Of a stretch of 64,000 nt of DNA, positions 12,779 to 24,149 are shown piece by piece. Below the pieces are notes generated by a model. It worked only from the letters and a program-made list of their open reading frames with translations, had not been told where the DNA came from and did not search any database. Location: contig JAALGY010000062.1 of NCBI GenBank assembly GCA_032358165.1, forward strand, positions 1,302,001 through 1,366,000. The letters run 5' to 3'. The translations under genes were made by a program, and so were the position numbers. The DNA is from Diplosphaera chodatii. Its lineage: Eukaryota; Chlorophyta; Trebouxiophyceae; Prasiolales; Stichococcaceae. How positions within the stretch are numbered: the stretch's first letter is position 1; every line of letters starts with the position of its first letter.

Positions 12779-15689
12779 TCAACCAAGTTGGGGTCGAGCG
12801 CCAATGAGCGATGATACGATACGCCGCACAGAGGTGGTTGTGCAATATATGGCGTAGATGATCCACTCCAGCGGGTTGGAGGGACTGTCGTCCACACGGC
12901 GCAGCAGGACGCCATCTGCATCTGCCATCTCTTCGCCCACCTGTGTGCAGATATGGCTCTCGTCAACATACAACATTGCCGCATCATGGCCCACTGAGAT
13001 ACATGTATGTGCCAGACAGCACACTCTCTCTGCTGTCTCTGGACTACAAGACTCAGGGCATCACAGACAGACAGACAGGCAGCAACTGCCACCAGTGATA
13101 TGAGCTCAGAGCAAAAATGCAAGTGCAGCACGGCCGTACTGACATGAGCCTCTTGTACTTATGCATCCTGTCATGCAGATGTGTACCCTCAGCGAATGCA
13201 AGCCAAAGATGTGCTTGCAGACTGGACAAACCTGGAGCAAAGGCTCAGCACCATGACTGACGAGCTGGATCCAGGCGCGCAAGCAACTCGCAACCAACTC
13301 GGGCGCTTCTGCCTGTGGGCAATGTCCGGCAGGCGACACCTGCACATGCTCAACAGATCATGCTTGAGGGGTTGCACAGGGGTTGGCCGTCAAAGCCACA
13401 TGACTCGAGGCTGCACATGCAATGCAGCTGACACACATGATATCCCGAACAAGTAGCTGCACTTGCACGGGGCACTTCCAATGTCAAGGAATGATGCGCA
13501 GTGCCTGCACAGATCGTGGGTTGCCATGCACGGGACAACACGCCTCGAAGATGCGCATCGGCATATTGGAAAGCGCAACAAGGCATGGCAGTCAGGACGG
13601 TCACCTGGTAAAAGGTCGCCTCGGGGACAATCCGAACGATGCGCTGGCCCCAGATGGTCCGCACCCAGGGGTCCTCCCGCCCGTAGACCAGCAGGATCGG
13701 GAGACCGTGCCGCTGGATGCTGCGCAGCATCTCGTCAAAGCTGCCAGCTGATGCTTGGGGCGCGAAGAAGATGCTGAGGAAGGCGTCAAAAGCCAGTGGG
13801 TTGTCTGCATGAAACAGAATAGCATGCAGGAGCTTGCCACTCAAGTGAACAGCCAGCAGCTGGCAGAAGGAGGACGATCTCGGAATGGCATCATCGATCA
13901 CAGCAAGTGCTGCTACCTGCAGCTTCCAGGATGCGCTCTGCAAGCGCCTTGTCTGCAAGATGTGGGCGTGCATACACCTGCAGAGCACCTGGACTATCAC
14001 AACGGGCACTGCGGGGGTGTTTGACTCAACCTGAGCTCCGAGGCAACGCATGCCTCAGAGCTGACGCGACTGCAGCGAGATAGGCAGATGACACTGCAAC
14101 ATGGTCATTCGTGCCTGCTGCAGAGTCTGCTGTATGGTCGCGGCATCTCGCAGGTAGTCCCAGATGCCCTGCCCCACGCGGCGCACCTACGGTGGTGTTG
14201 CATAGCAGGTTTATCCACCTCCTGTTCAGGACATATAACAAATGTGAGCCCACCACCACACGAGCCACCCAGGCAGTGGTGCCTTGCGTACCCAGCCAGG
14301 CGCCGGCACGCTGCCTGTCCACAACCACCCGCTGCCGCTGCTGAAGCCCACTGCAGCAGGTTTGCCAGCTGGGTCCCTACCATCTCCACTGCTATCTGCA
14401 CGTGCATGTCCCACCTCTGCAGGCGGCAATCATGACAAAGCATTGACAACTGGGCTGATGACAGAGCAAGTGTGTGCCCGATCTGGCAGCATTGTCATCC
14501 CAGAGCCTCCCCGCAGTCCGGCAAGCTTGTGGCAGGACATGCAATACGACGGCCGCACCCGCATCTGAGGGCATGGCGGACGATGCAGCAGGCGGCGAAG
14601 CGCCTGCCGCCACATCCCCGACTGTCTGCTGTGCCGCAACAGCAGCCTGGCCGACTGCTCCACTCGCTGCCGCGACTGCCTCAGCGGCCACCTGGGCTGT
14701 GGGCTTGTTGAAGGCCCACCAGGGGGTGGCGTTCAGAAAGACAACCTGCGTGACGTTTGCAGCTCAGCCACTGGTCTCGGGCGCCGCAGACTGATGTGAC
14801 GTGCAGCATGTACCCTTGTGAAAGTCTCAGTAGGATGCAGCGCACTCCGCGGCACAGCTCAGGATGGTGAGTCGCAATCGAAGCAGCCACAAAGCCGCCA
14901 AGGCTGTTTCCTGCCAGGTACACGGGCTCGCCTATCTGGGACCTGGGAGTTGGAAAGCTGGTTCGATGTCACCATCAGGACAAGCATCAAGCGGATTTGC
15001 AGCTAGTATCCTGCGGCTGGGCACAGCATCAGCTGCAGTCCGTGCTGCGTCATCTCTGCCCAACCTGATGAATTCGCTGACTTGACAGCTCCACAGGTCT
15101 ACAGAGTAGGCCAGGCCTTCTGGGTTGTCTGGCCAGCTGCGGCCCTGCCCCACAAAGTCGAGCGCGTACAGCCGGTGGTCATCGTGCAGCTGCTGCATCA
15201 GACCATCGAAGTGGAAGCACCCTGCAGACCGAGAGGCAGCGGTCCAAAGCCAGACTCTTCCCAGTCAGTACCATGGCAGGATACAGGAGACTGGTGGTTG
15301 TCCACCTGCATGTGTTCCATTGGCTAGGCGCCCTCACCGACTCCGAAGCCGTGGAGCAGCACGATCGGCGGGCCACGGGTCCCGCGCTGCCAGTAGTGCA
15401 CGCGGCATCTGCAAGGGTGCTGCCACTCGTCCCACCAGCGCGAGTGCGCATCGTCCGGAAGTCTCGGACGAGCCAGCTGCTGTGGGTGCACCTCCTGTGC
15501 GTCCGACGTGCTGTCCACTGCACAGCTGATGACTAAGCGGCTGCGCAGCCGTGAGTGCTGTATGCTAATGCATTGCCGCGCTCCGACCTGTTGCCGTCGG
15601 GACATGCAAACATCGTGGACGGAGGATGCTGCAGAGTCGAGGCGATGCGGACGACGTGGCGCTGTTGTCTGCAACTCACAGGGCATCAT
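12779..15689 (-). CDS. Plastid-type alpha/beta hydrolase (pheophytinase-like superfamily)
   Basis: Serine hydrolase of the plant plastid alpha/beta-fold group. The first exon has an Arg/Ser-rich leader (MSRRQQVGARQCIS...) that looks like a transit peptide, then VHYWQRGTRGPPIVLLHGFG with the oxyanion loop (about 15370). Next come LYALDFVGQGRSWPDNPEGL (about 15130), the nucleophile elbow VYLAGNSLGGFVAASIA with Ser in GNSLG (about 14890), and VFLNATPWWAFNKPTAQ (about 14720). A lid region contains VRRVGQGIWDYLRDAATIQ (about 14170). The acid loop is LVYGREDPWVRTIWGQR (about 13670), and the His loop is VSPAGHCPQAEAPELV (about 13320). The triad Ser-Asp-His is complete. The C-terminal exon VGEEMADADGVLLRRVDD ends at 12779. 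The substrate is not determined; pheophytinase is one possibility. An upstream first exon cannot be excluded because GTGAGT follows the start closely. Confidence 0.85.
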
Positions 15690-16108
15690 CAAGCAGCGGT
15701 GCTAATCCTCCGCATGCAATCCTTTCTGTCTGATGTGCTGGCCCCTGATGGTACACCGCTGGCCCAGCCTTTGGCGCACTGCTGCTGTTCGAGGGTACCA
15801 GTCTGCAACGCGACAATGGCGCTCTCGTAACATGAGAGCATGTTCCTCGATCTGGTAACACATCTTGGATCTGTCAACCAGAGAAGATTCACTGCAACCG
15901 TCCGTCACTCAGCGTTTGCAGCTTTGCCCATAGCAATAATCACATCTGTACTGCACGGCCTTCAACCCACAGCTGTTTATTGCAGTGTCACTATATAGAC
16001 ATTCATCTGCCTTCACACCACTTTGAACCCCGCGCATCATTGGGAAAGAACATCACAGGGACTGTCTTCTACGAGCATATCCGTGTCTCAGTTGTCTCAG
16101 TGGACGGA
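15690..16108. promoter_or_regulatory. Divergent intergenic region hydrolase / Mis18
   Basis: Upstream region for two divergent genes. An open frame runs into the Mis18 start from 15980, so the true start could lie a little upstream. No other feature seen. Confidence 0.4.
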
Positions 16109-16915
16109 ATGTCTGCAGCTGAAGGGTCGTCTGCTGTGCTGCTGTGTAAGAGCTGCAATACCATCATCAGCGACACTCTGGAGATGCGCGGCGAGGTCGT
16201 GGAGCTGTCTTCATACATCGTCAATGGTAGGCGCTTCTTGGCGAACAAACGGCTTGTGTGTTGGGCTGCTGCGACGCACATCTTGCCTGTCGGCCGTGAT
16301 CTTGCGCTGCGCCCGCAGGCGTTGACAATGCAACCCTTGACGGCGTGCAGCAGCAGACGCACCTCCCCTCAGGAGACACCAGGCACGTCCATGAGTAACA
16401 CGCACCGCTCCGTCTGTCCCGTACTCAGCGCCAGTCTGCTTGCGAACGGAGGTTTCGGCAAGATCGGGCAGTGCAACCTGCTAGGGTGCCAATGCAGGAC
16501 ATATACATATGTTCTGTGCCAAACGTGCGGCACAGCGGTTGGCAGATGCTACACAGTTCTGGAGCAGGGGCTGGAGCACCTGCAGTCTGCATTTTTGCTC
16601 GATGCAGCAGCAATTCGGAGGTGTGCAAACCTCTGCAGGGATGCGGCAGTTGCATGACAACAGCCTTGCCAACAACCAACGCAAGTCCTGAAGCAGCTCA
16701 CACACTGCCTCTGTTGTAGATGGCCGCTCGGCAAGTGCAAGCAGCGTGCGCAAGGCTGTGAAGCAACTGCTGGGCCCCACGCCTCGACGCTGCAGCAATA
16801 TGACAGCCGCATAGAGCAGCTTGAGGACTCCATGCTCAAGGCGAGAACAGCAGATATAGCTGCACTCGGTCTGCTTGCTTCCTGGTTGTGCTTCTTGTGT
16901 GGTGACAAAGCATGA
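16109..16915 (+). CDS. Mis18/Yippee-fold protein (putative centromere factor)
   Basis: Small zinc-binding protein resembling Mis18, which licenses deposition of the centromeric histone CENP-A/CenH3. From ATG at 16109 the first exon reads MSAAEGSSAVLLCKSCNTII and SDTLEMRGEVVELSSYIVNG, giving the first CxxC. A short exon (VDNATLDGVQQQTHL, about 16322) follows. The next, NLLGCQCRTYTYVLCQTCG then TAVGRCYTVLEQGLEHLQSA (about 16480-16600), gives the second CxxC. The final exon, STLQQYDSRIEQLEDSMLK (about 16785-16840), is a predicted coiled coil, as expected at a Mis18 C-terminus. The Yippee-type spacing of the two CxxC pairs is clear. Assignment to Mis18 rather than another Yippee relative rests on the C-terminal coiled coil and the general pattern. 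Exact exon ends after 16620 are tentative. Confidence 0.72.
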
Positions 16916-17254
16916 CTGCAGATGATCAATGATCATTACCCAATGCGAACAGTGGGAAGAATGCGGCATGCGCAGGTGCAGCATCTGATGTGCTTCCACA
17001 GCCAGCGGTTGGACAGTTTGGATGCACAACTGCTTGGTGGGACTGGCGGCATGCCAAATGGCGCATGACAATGAGATGGTGCCACAACCCCCAGGAGCTA
17101 TTGTGTCAGCTCATGGCTCGCGTTCCGTCAGGTCAGTGGGGCGGGAAGCTGTTGGTGGTTTACTCCGGGAGCAGACATGTGTGGAACAGCCTCCGCCTTC
17201 AAATTAGACTACAACCTATGATGTTATAGTCATTGCCTATGCAGGTTTTGTAGA
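16916..17254. other. Convergent 3' spacer Mis18 / BUG22
   Basis: Spacer between converging genes. Open frames occur but show no family similarity or consistent splice pattern. Nothing else recognised. Confidence 0.4.
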
Positions 17255-18076
17255 TCAGGAAGATGCCTTTACAGGCAGAAACAACTTGAACTCCGCTGGC
17301 AGCTCTTCCTCGGTGTACAGCCGGTCGGAGAAGTATATGCGCCGTATTCTGCAGTTGGCGTGCAGCTGGACCCGCAGTGTCTCCACGTAGTTGGTCCCTG
17401 AATCATACAGTGCATCCAGGTAGCGGAGGAGGCACGAATTCGACTTTCGGTTATCAAACAGACACGTCCCAATCATAACGCACCGTAGGCTCTCCGTGTA
17501 AACTCTGCAAGGTTGAACTGGATCTGGTTCCAGCCGTCATCCAGCTTCATCGGCATTGTGCAAATGAATGGCTTGACGCGGGTCTCCGACTGATAGTTCG
17601 ATGCTCTGAAGCGCCGCCGCACATTCTTATCGTCCAGGATAGTCACCTCGAAGCTGAAGTACCGCTTCAGGTTCTTCACCTATGTTGCGACAGGCACAGA
17701 TAGTAGGGCACTGCGGACGGTGTATGGTCAGACATACCGACAAGGTAAGTGGGTCACTGGAAGTTGCCGCCATGATGGTCGCCAGGTCATGACCCCATTG
17801 TGCTGACATATTCACGGACTTATGTTGAGCTGGACGCACCACCATGACCAGGAACGGCAGCTTCACGCCGAGCGTGGCAGCAGGGTCGGCCGGGCATGTG
17901 ATATACGTCGTGGCGACGTTTGCGGACGTCAGCTCCAGCACTGATGATTGGATGTCCTCATCTGTTATGCGCGTGATGTGGCCGTTTGCTACTGCCTTGT
18001 CCCACAGCTGCAAGGGCTTGCTGCCGATGGAGTAGAGGATGCTGAGAAAGCCGCTTTGGAAGGTGTTCTTGAACAT
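17255..18076 (-). CDS. CFAP20: BUG22/CFAP20 ciliary protein
   Basis: Highly conserved inner-junction protein of ciliary doublet microtubules. The gene resolves fully into three exons: 18076-17840, 17679-17484 and 17397-17255, encoding 191 aa (human 193). Exon 1 begins [20 protein letters not shown] and ends KLPFLVMV at a GTGCGT donor. Exon 2 begins [19 protein letters not shown] and includes [20 protein letters not shown]. Exon 3 carries [19 protein letters not shown] and [20 protein letters not shown]. Identity with animal and Chlamydomonas homologues is very high over the full length, so reading frame and splice sites are secure. Its presence suggests the alga keeps, or recently had, ciliary or centriolar machinery, although the protein is also retained in some lineages for other roles. 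Confidence 0.98.
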
Positions 18077-18630
18077 GGCGGCACCTAGTATGCCCTGATC
18101 ACCAGGATCTGCTGCACTTTATCGTCTGCATACTATGACCAGACTTCAGGATGTATGTCTGGTGGCTACACAACTTGCTTCTGTGTAATGTTGTCAATGG
18201 CGCGGCAATTCAGAATCTGTGTGCTTTCAAGGCGTTAACAATCGATCCAAAGCCCCGAGCAAAGCAGACATGTGCATTATAATGCTAGCGTGCTGGCAGC
18301 ATGTGCATTCACTTGTGGCTTGCAGGCAAGTTTTGCGCGCGGGCAATGTCGAGATTTCGTGGACCAGCATGTCGCCATACGGTCTCCACCGTGTCATCTC
18401 CAGATCTTCCGCAGCAGGACCAAGCGCTTGCGCCAGCGCGCAGCACTTCCGGCCTTTGTGTGACTCGGTTGCAGCAAACAACCCTACGGCACATATCAAC
18501 GTGCCCCCTTGCAGTGTTGTGACCTTCACGCGACGCATGCGAAGGTGAGCAATTCAACCTCGGCAGTATCCTGGGCGCCTTGGTCGCCTCACACCGCGTG
18601 ATCAGCTTGCGATCGTGGTCAGTGGCAGCG
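18077..18630. promoter_or_regulatory. Divergent intergenic region BUG22 / plastid protein
   Basis: Upstream of two divergent genes. A 103-codon minus-strand open frame at 18227-18538 (begins MRRVKVTTLQGGTLICA) is the only notable frame. It shows no family similarity or flanking exons and is not called. Confidence 0.4.
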
Positions 18631-21600
18631 ATGGTGGTTGTCAGGCAGCTACACAAGCCGAGCAGCGGCGGCGGGTTGCACCATGGCTGCAGAACGCCGC
18701 AGCCTGTGCCATGCTGCCAGGCTGCGGCTCACAGCCATTCTAGTAGCAACCAGCCTCGCAACAGAGCGCCGGAGCCTCTAGACCTTCGCGGCGCCGCACT
18801 GCTGCTGGCAGCCGCACTCACAGCCCAGGCTGCAGCACCACAGGCAGCGGTGGCCCGGGGCATGGCGTGGGAGCCGCGGCGCCATTACCGCCGGCTCCCT
18901 CGGGTTGTGCCGGATCTGGAGGTGTGTTCATGCTTCTGCAGCTCGGCAACAACGCCAGCCTCTGTATTGCCTGCAGAAGGAGAGTACTTTCGTGTTGTGG
19001 TCAGCCTCTGGTCGCATGGCTGTCAACAGGAGAATGCAACAACGCTGCAACTGCAACAGAAGCAGGCGCAGACACTTGCCGCCCAGCAGCAGCCAGTTGA
19101 ACCTCAGGAGACGCCCACCGATCTCCGGACGCAGGTGCTTCATCAGCTTCACTGCTGCGTGTGCACATTTTATTTGAAAGAATAGAGCCATAGCCGACAT
19201 CATTGTGCGCTTGCAGCTGTTTCATCAAGCAGCATGTGTCCTGCAGTTCGTGGAGATGCGGCGTTCAGCAGCGTCCACGGCAAACGTGGCGCTGCACAAG
19301 GCACAGGCAGGCTTTGACTATGCCACTGGTCGTGTGCGGGGCGCCTACAAGGACGCGGGGGCTGGCGAGGTGTGGAACGGAGTTGCTGCAACTGCAGTCC
19401 GTGCATAGCCTGTACAAAATCAGACGCCCGGCATTGTCTCACCTGCGTACTCGACTTAACCTTGACAAGGACTTGTGTGCTGTGTGCAGTGGGTTCAGAC
19501 GGTGTCGGCGCCTGCGCGGCAGTATGTGCCTGCTGGCGTGCCGCCTGCGGCTGCGCAGTGGGTCGGCCTGACGGCCACGCTGGCGGGCGCAGCCCTAGCC
19601 CTGTGGCTGCTGTTCAAGGTGGAGGCAGCTGCTTCACTACGTTGCACGCAACTTTGCCAGATGGCACCCTGCCCGCACAGCTGCAGCCACGAAAGCTGAC
19701 TGGTTCATGAATTCTGTTTATGATGACAACCTCAAGGTTGTCATCATGGACGCATCAGAGCCCGGTTATCCAAACGTGCCTGCCCCATGCTTCCCTCACA
19801 GAAGCTGCTGCCGGCGATCTTTGGCGCGTCGCGGCAGGCGCAGGGCGGGCGCTACGTGCGCGACCGCGGTCTGGGCGGCCGCGAAGTGTTCGTGCCAGAC
19901 GCCCCCTCACGGGTATGCTGCACTGCCAAGTACAGAAGCACAGGCAACAGGCGCCGAGAGACTGCTGGCTTTCAGTTGCACAGGAGCCTGCCACAGTGGG
20001 GTCAGTCTCGAATGTCTCACCTAATTTGTGAATACAGCACCACAGTTGTGACTGGAAACACCAGGCCGACGACCGGTGAGTAGGCACAAAGCATAATGTT
20101 TGCTGTCCGCAGGCTGCCAGCCCGCCCGTGCAGCAGCAGCAGCCAGCAGCTAGGGGCCGGAAGGCGCGGCTGCCAGACAGCCGCGGTGTGCCGGTGCCGG
20201 AGTCGGGCACGCGGGTCATCACGGCCGGCGAGCGACGCCGGCCGGCCAGTCTCACGCAGGTGCCTTCACACGTCGTTGTGTCGGCCGACCTACGTGATGA
20301 CGCGAAAACTCTAGACATGTCGCGGTCCACCCCCGGTGGCAGCCACTGCAACCCACTGCCGCCCTCGCATGCCGTTCTAAATGCCAGCTTGCCGGCAGTC
20401 TGTGCAGCGCTCTTTGGCTTGGCATGCAGGGCACCACAGCGCTCAGGGAACACGGGCTGTCTTTGCACCCTTTGATGCTGCGAACCCAGTTGCCGATAAT
20501 TTCTCGCTTGCGCCAACCTTTGCCAACCGCTGCCCTCGCAGGAGCCAGAGTGGTGGAGCGAACCACGGCCACCTACGTACGTCCACCCCAACCAGAAGGA
20601 GCAGGTCAGAATATGCAGTCTACTAGTCCAGTGACTTGGGTGTCCCGGAAAAGACTGCGCTTGTACACAGACAGACGACTGCTGTCATGTGATGTCGTGA
20701 GGTCACTTGCCAAAACTGTTTTACAGTTCACCTTGGCGGCCAAGCGGATACTGCGGGACCTTGAAAATGCAAAGCTCGGCGGGCAGAGCTATGCCCCCTC
20801 TGCACTTGGTGAGGCTCCTGTCGCGTACACACATGAATGCACATATTGCACAGAACTGCCACCTGAGTTTTGAATGCTCAGAGTATGTCCATGCTGCCAT
20901 GCTGCTGTGTTGCAGTGGACCTGCGGGAAACATGCCAGGCAGGCGACGCCACTGTGTCAGCCAGCAATGAGAGCACGCGGGACAGCATCTTTCGCGCCGC
21001 CGTCAACATGGCGCTCAAGGCGGCGCTGCAGGAGAATGCCAAGCTGGCGGGCCTGCGGCCGCAGCAGTTTGTGGGTGGCATTGCCAGGGACCTGGGTGCG
21101 CCGCCTGTCAGCCTCCCAGCTTATCCTCATGATGTCAGCCTCCGCTGTATTTAATTTGGTTTTCTGAAGCCCACACGCTGTGCTCTCCGTCACATGCGGC
21201 CCTAGCGGCCGCGTGGAAAAGCGTACAGCTGGCCACATTGCTGATCTAGCTCCGCGCACGCAGGGGTGTCGATGCCACGGGCGGTGCAGATTGTGCATGC
21301 GGAGGTGGCGTCGCGGGTGCGCACAATGATCATCAACGCCTGCGCCGCTCGCCGCGCCGGCAACACCCCCGAGGAGATGAACCAGCTGCTGCGGTGCGCC
21401 GGCCTGCCTGGTCTCCGCTGAGGCAGTGCCGTTGCAACAGTTGCACATAGTTCAGAGCAGACCGCCACTGTAGTTGTATGGCAGAACTGCCATTACATCA
21501 GCTCCTGAGGGTTCGTTACATATGCCACAGGTTGGCGGCGATGTTGATGCGCTTCCCGCTGCCGCGCGGCTCTGCAGAGGGCGAGGTCATTGCCAGCAGC

Positions 21601-22075
21601 ATCGCGGCGCGCTGCTGGCTGTCAGAGCGCCAGGTGGACATTGTGCTGCTTTGGTCTTACTGCTTGCGATATCGACTGGTCATGCAAGTTATTGGCTTGC
21701 GATGATAACTACCCCTTTGCAGGTTGAATTAGCAGCAAGAGGTCCACCAGAATGGTCTGTCAGCAGACTGAATAGCATTGTTCGCAACATGAGCATCAGG
21801 TGACACACAGTAGAAGCAGTGATTGTGAACATTGCAGGCAGCATTCCTGACATATGGCGCCATGGAGCCCGGCACGGCATCCCTCATGGCAGAGTTGCTG
21901 GTGCGTCATCGCTGCATGGTACAGCATCGTTGCATCCGTGTGCTTGACCGTGTGCATCGCAGCCAGGTCCAGCGATCAAGGCACTGCAGGCATCCAAGGT
22001 CCGTTGTTTCCTGTGCAGGGCTTCGACCCCGATCTAGTGCTGCCACAGCTAGAGATGTACACTCGGGACAAGTGA
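18631..22075 (+). CDS. Conserved plastid membrane protein, function unknown
   Basis: Long multi-exon gene with no recognised catalytic domain. The start at 18631 gives a Ser/Arg-rich leader, then the hydrophobic run LRGAALLLAAALTAQAAA ending in an AxA-like site, as in plastid or thylakoid targeting. Next come a Gln-rich segment (about 19030-19130) and VEMRRSAASTANVALHKAQ (about 19250). A clear membrane helix, QWVGLTATLAGAALALWLLF (about 19555-19610), follows, then YVRDRGLGGREVFVPDA (about 19850). Later exons read EPEWWSEPRPPTYVHPNQ (about 20545), AAKRILRDLENAKLGGQSYA (about 20740), NESTRDSIFRAAVNMALKAA (about 20965), RAVQIVHAEVASRVRTMIIN (about 21275) and LMRFPLPRGSAEGEVIASSI (about 21550). 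It ends with FDPDLVLPQLEMYTRDK at 22075. The Pro-Glu-Trp-Trp segment and following helices recall conserved plant chloroplast proteins of unknown function. That is recollection, not a search. Confidence 0.75.
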
Positions 22076-22258
22076 TGTCAAGTATCCACACGAGCAACTT
22101 GCCGGCAGCCATTCCACCAATACCCCTAAAAAATGAATCAGATGGCTTCTGAAAGCAGTTCCGAGGCGGACGAACATGTACACACAATATACATAGGGGA
22201 CTCCGACCGCACTGCAATTGCGTTGGCAGTTTATGGTTGGCAGGCATGGATGATTGTC
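22076..22258. other. Convergent 3' spacer
   Basis: Only about 180 bp separate the two converging stop codons at 22075 and 22259. Both 3' UTRs must be very short or overlap. Confidence 0.4.
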
Positions 22259-23596
22259 TCAGAACTGCCCATGGTGTTCATGACCAACTGTGGTGGCAAT
22301 ACGCGCCGCCATCCATGCCTCCTTCAGCTTCTCGAAGATGTCCCTGCATCATTGAAGTAAACGGTGTAAGCATGGATGCAGTTGCCACCAGGATGAGGTG
22401 AAAGCTTGACTGGAGGTCAGTCTCCAAGCAATGAGAGTTCTGGCTCGTGACTGCTCATGGTGTAGAATCAAATTTCTGGTACCTGGCGTAGAATGTTGAA
22501 AGCCACAGCTCGGGGAGCTCGTCGTGACTCTGATGGATGACGATCTACACCAAGGCAATATATCTCACTGTGCACTCCTGTTATGGTTCGTCAGTACCAG
22601 CGCCTGCATGGCTTCGCTAGACTCGTCAAAGCGTTCGATGGCAGTTGCCTTACCGTGCCCCGGTTGAAGCACCACTGCAACAGCGACCTGTGGAAATGCA
22701 TGTCCTCAACCCGCCGCAGGTCGAAAGTATCCTCCTCAGACGCGCAGCAGCCATCTGCACGGTTGTGGTCGGCACCCAGTTGGCATCCGACCCTCAAGCG
22801 GCGCCATGCGTGACGATAGCATATGCTGCATCACTGCAACATTGTTCGCGAGCTCACGTGTCAGATCGATGCGCTGTGATGTGATGCGCCACGACCCTGC
22901 GACAATGGAACACGGGACTAGGTCATTTCGAAGCAGCATTGATGTTAGCAGAGCCCGCACGGGTTCGTAGCGGCGCTATACTACATGCTACTCACAAGTG
23001 GAGCACGCCAGGGGTGAGAGGCACTTCAGCACAAATGGGCCCTGTGACAGAAGCAACAAACCAGCTTTCAGGGAAAGCAGTGCACGTATGATGAGGAAGC
23101 AAACGCAGCAAAGCGCTGCACCGTCATGCAATCAACCTCTGTCAAGACATGTAAAGGTCATGCGTGCAAGCAGCACTGCATGACCTGCCATGTTACACCC
23201 TCCCATATGACCGGCGGATGTTGTCCATTGCCCCTGAAAACAATGGCACATGTTGCTGGAAGCACAGCAGGTGAGGGTAGTGACCGTGTGCCATGTGCTC
23301 AGCATGAACTGGCACATCGCAAGCGAGCGCATGGTGACCGAAATCGAGACGCACTGCAGCAGGTTCTGGCGCAGCTGCCTGCATCAGAGCAAGATAATTG
23401 ATACACATAACCATGCCATCCGCAACTTCGATGCATCATCAGGCAGATGCGCGAGATCGGGGACAAGACAGTCTTTATTCATCAGGCAAGTGCGCCATGC
23501 ATTTGTTGCATGCACCAAAAAGTTTGCACCAAAGAATGGGGTATCAGAAGCAGCAGCAGGCACGCCGACTCACTTGGGTTCATCTGCTGCTGCCAT
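22259..23596 (-). CDS. Unrecognised multi-exon gene
   Basis: Not recognised. Exons are supported by splice sites and coding-like composition. The first exon at 23596 reads MAAADEP with a GTGAGT donor. It splices in phase to KQLRQNLLQCVSISVTMRSL (about 23370), then probably a short exon near 23230. Further exons contain GPFVLKCLSPLACST (about 23045), SWRITSQRIDLTREL (about 22895) and VAVAVVLQPGHGKATAIERF then DESSEAMQAL (about 22600-22690). The last two contain VIHQSHDELPELWLSTFYAR (about 22500-22550) and DIFEKLKEAWMAARIATTVG then HEHHGQF-stop at 22259. The product is about 200 aa, mostly helical with no membrane segment. The frame between the 22895 and 22690 exons was not settled. Start, final two exons and stop are the best supported parts. 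No function is proposed. Confidence 0.55.
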
Positions 23597-24149
23597 ACCT
23601 ATACTACAACGTAACCAGCAGGTACCCTGAGCCAGGATCCCGAAACAATGCAACAATGCAACAATGAAACACGGCACGTGATGGCACGTGATCAACACCT
23701 CATATGCCAGAATGGGAAGCTGCGAAGACATGAGGTTTGCACATAGCACGGCTGCAAGAAGCTTCGCGAGGTTTCAAGCCCTGGTGGTCGTGGTCTCGTG
23801 GAAGATGTGTGGTCAGTATCAACAGACTGTCACATATCACACGCTCGTGCCTCGAACATGAGATCAGCGGTGAGAGGTCAATCGACTGACCGGCCTGCTC
23901 AGCAGACAGAGATACCGCTACGCAGGAGTCACGTGCGCCGTGCCATTCCAGCACGGCGTGATGTCCGATCAGCCTTGCATGCAGCATCAGCGGCTGGGCC
24001 CCAGGTGCAAAAGCAGCATATGCGATGGATATGTTTTGGCACGAGCTGCAGCCGGGAAAGTACATGCATATGCTGCTGGGTCCTAGAACAGCATTTCTGT
24101 GCTCGCCGCTGGTGAAACCCAACTAGAACTGGAAGTGCCCTCGCTACAC
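23597..24149. promoter_or_regulatory. Divergent promoter region with paired CACGTG boxes
   Basis: This 553 bp region lies between the unrecognised minus-strand gene (start 23596) and the kinase (start 24150). Two identical GGCACGTGAT elements sit ten bases apart (CACGTG at 23675-23680 and 23685-23690), directly after a short ACAATGCA tandem repeat (about 23645-23667). A third CACGTG lies near 23931. CACGTG is the plant G-box/E-box bound by bZIP and bHLH factors; use here is inferred. Confidence 0.5.

Noticed and set aside
18227..18538. Minus-strand 103-codon frame MRRVKVTTLQGGTLICA...
   Set aside because: No flanking exons or family match; located in a divergent spacer.
19755..20591. A 278-codon minus-strand open frame
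   Set aside because: It overlaps conserved exons of the plus-strand plastid protein (RDRGLGGREVF, EPEWW) and has shadow composition.
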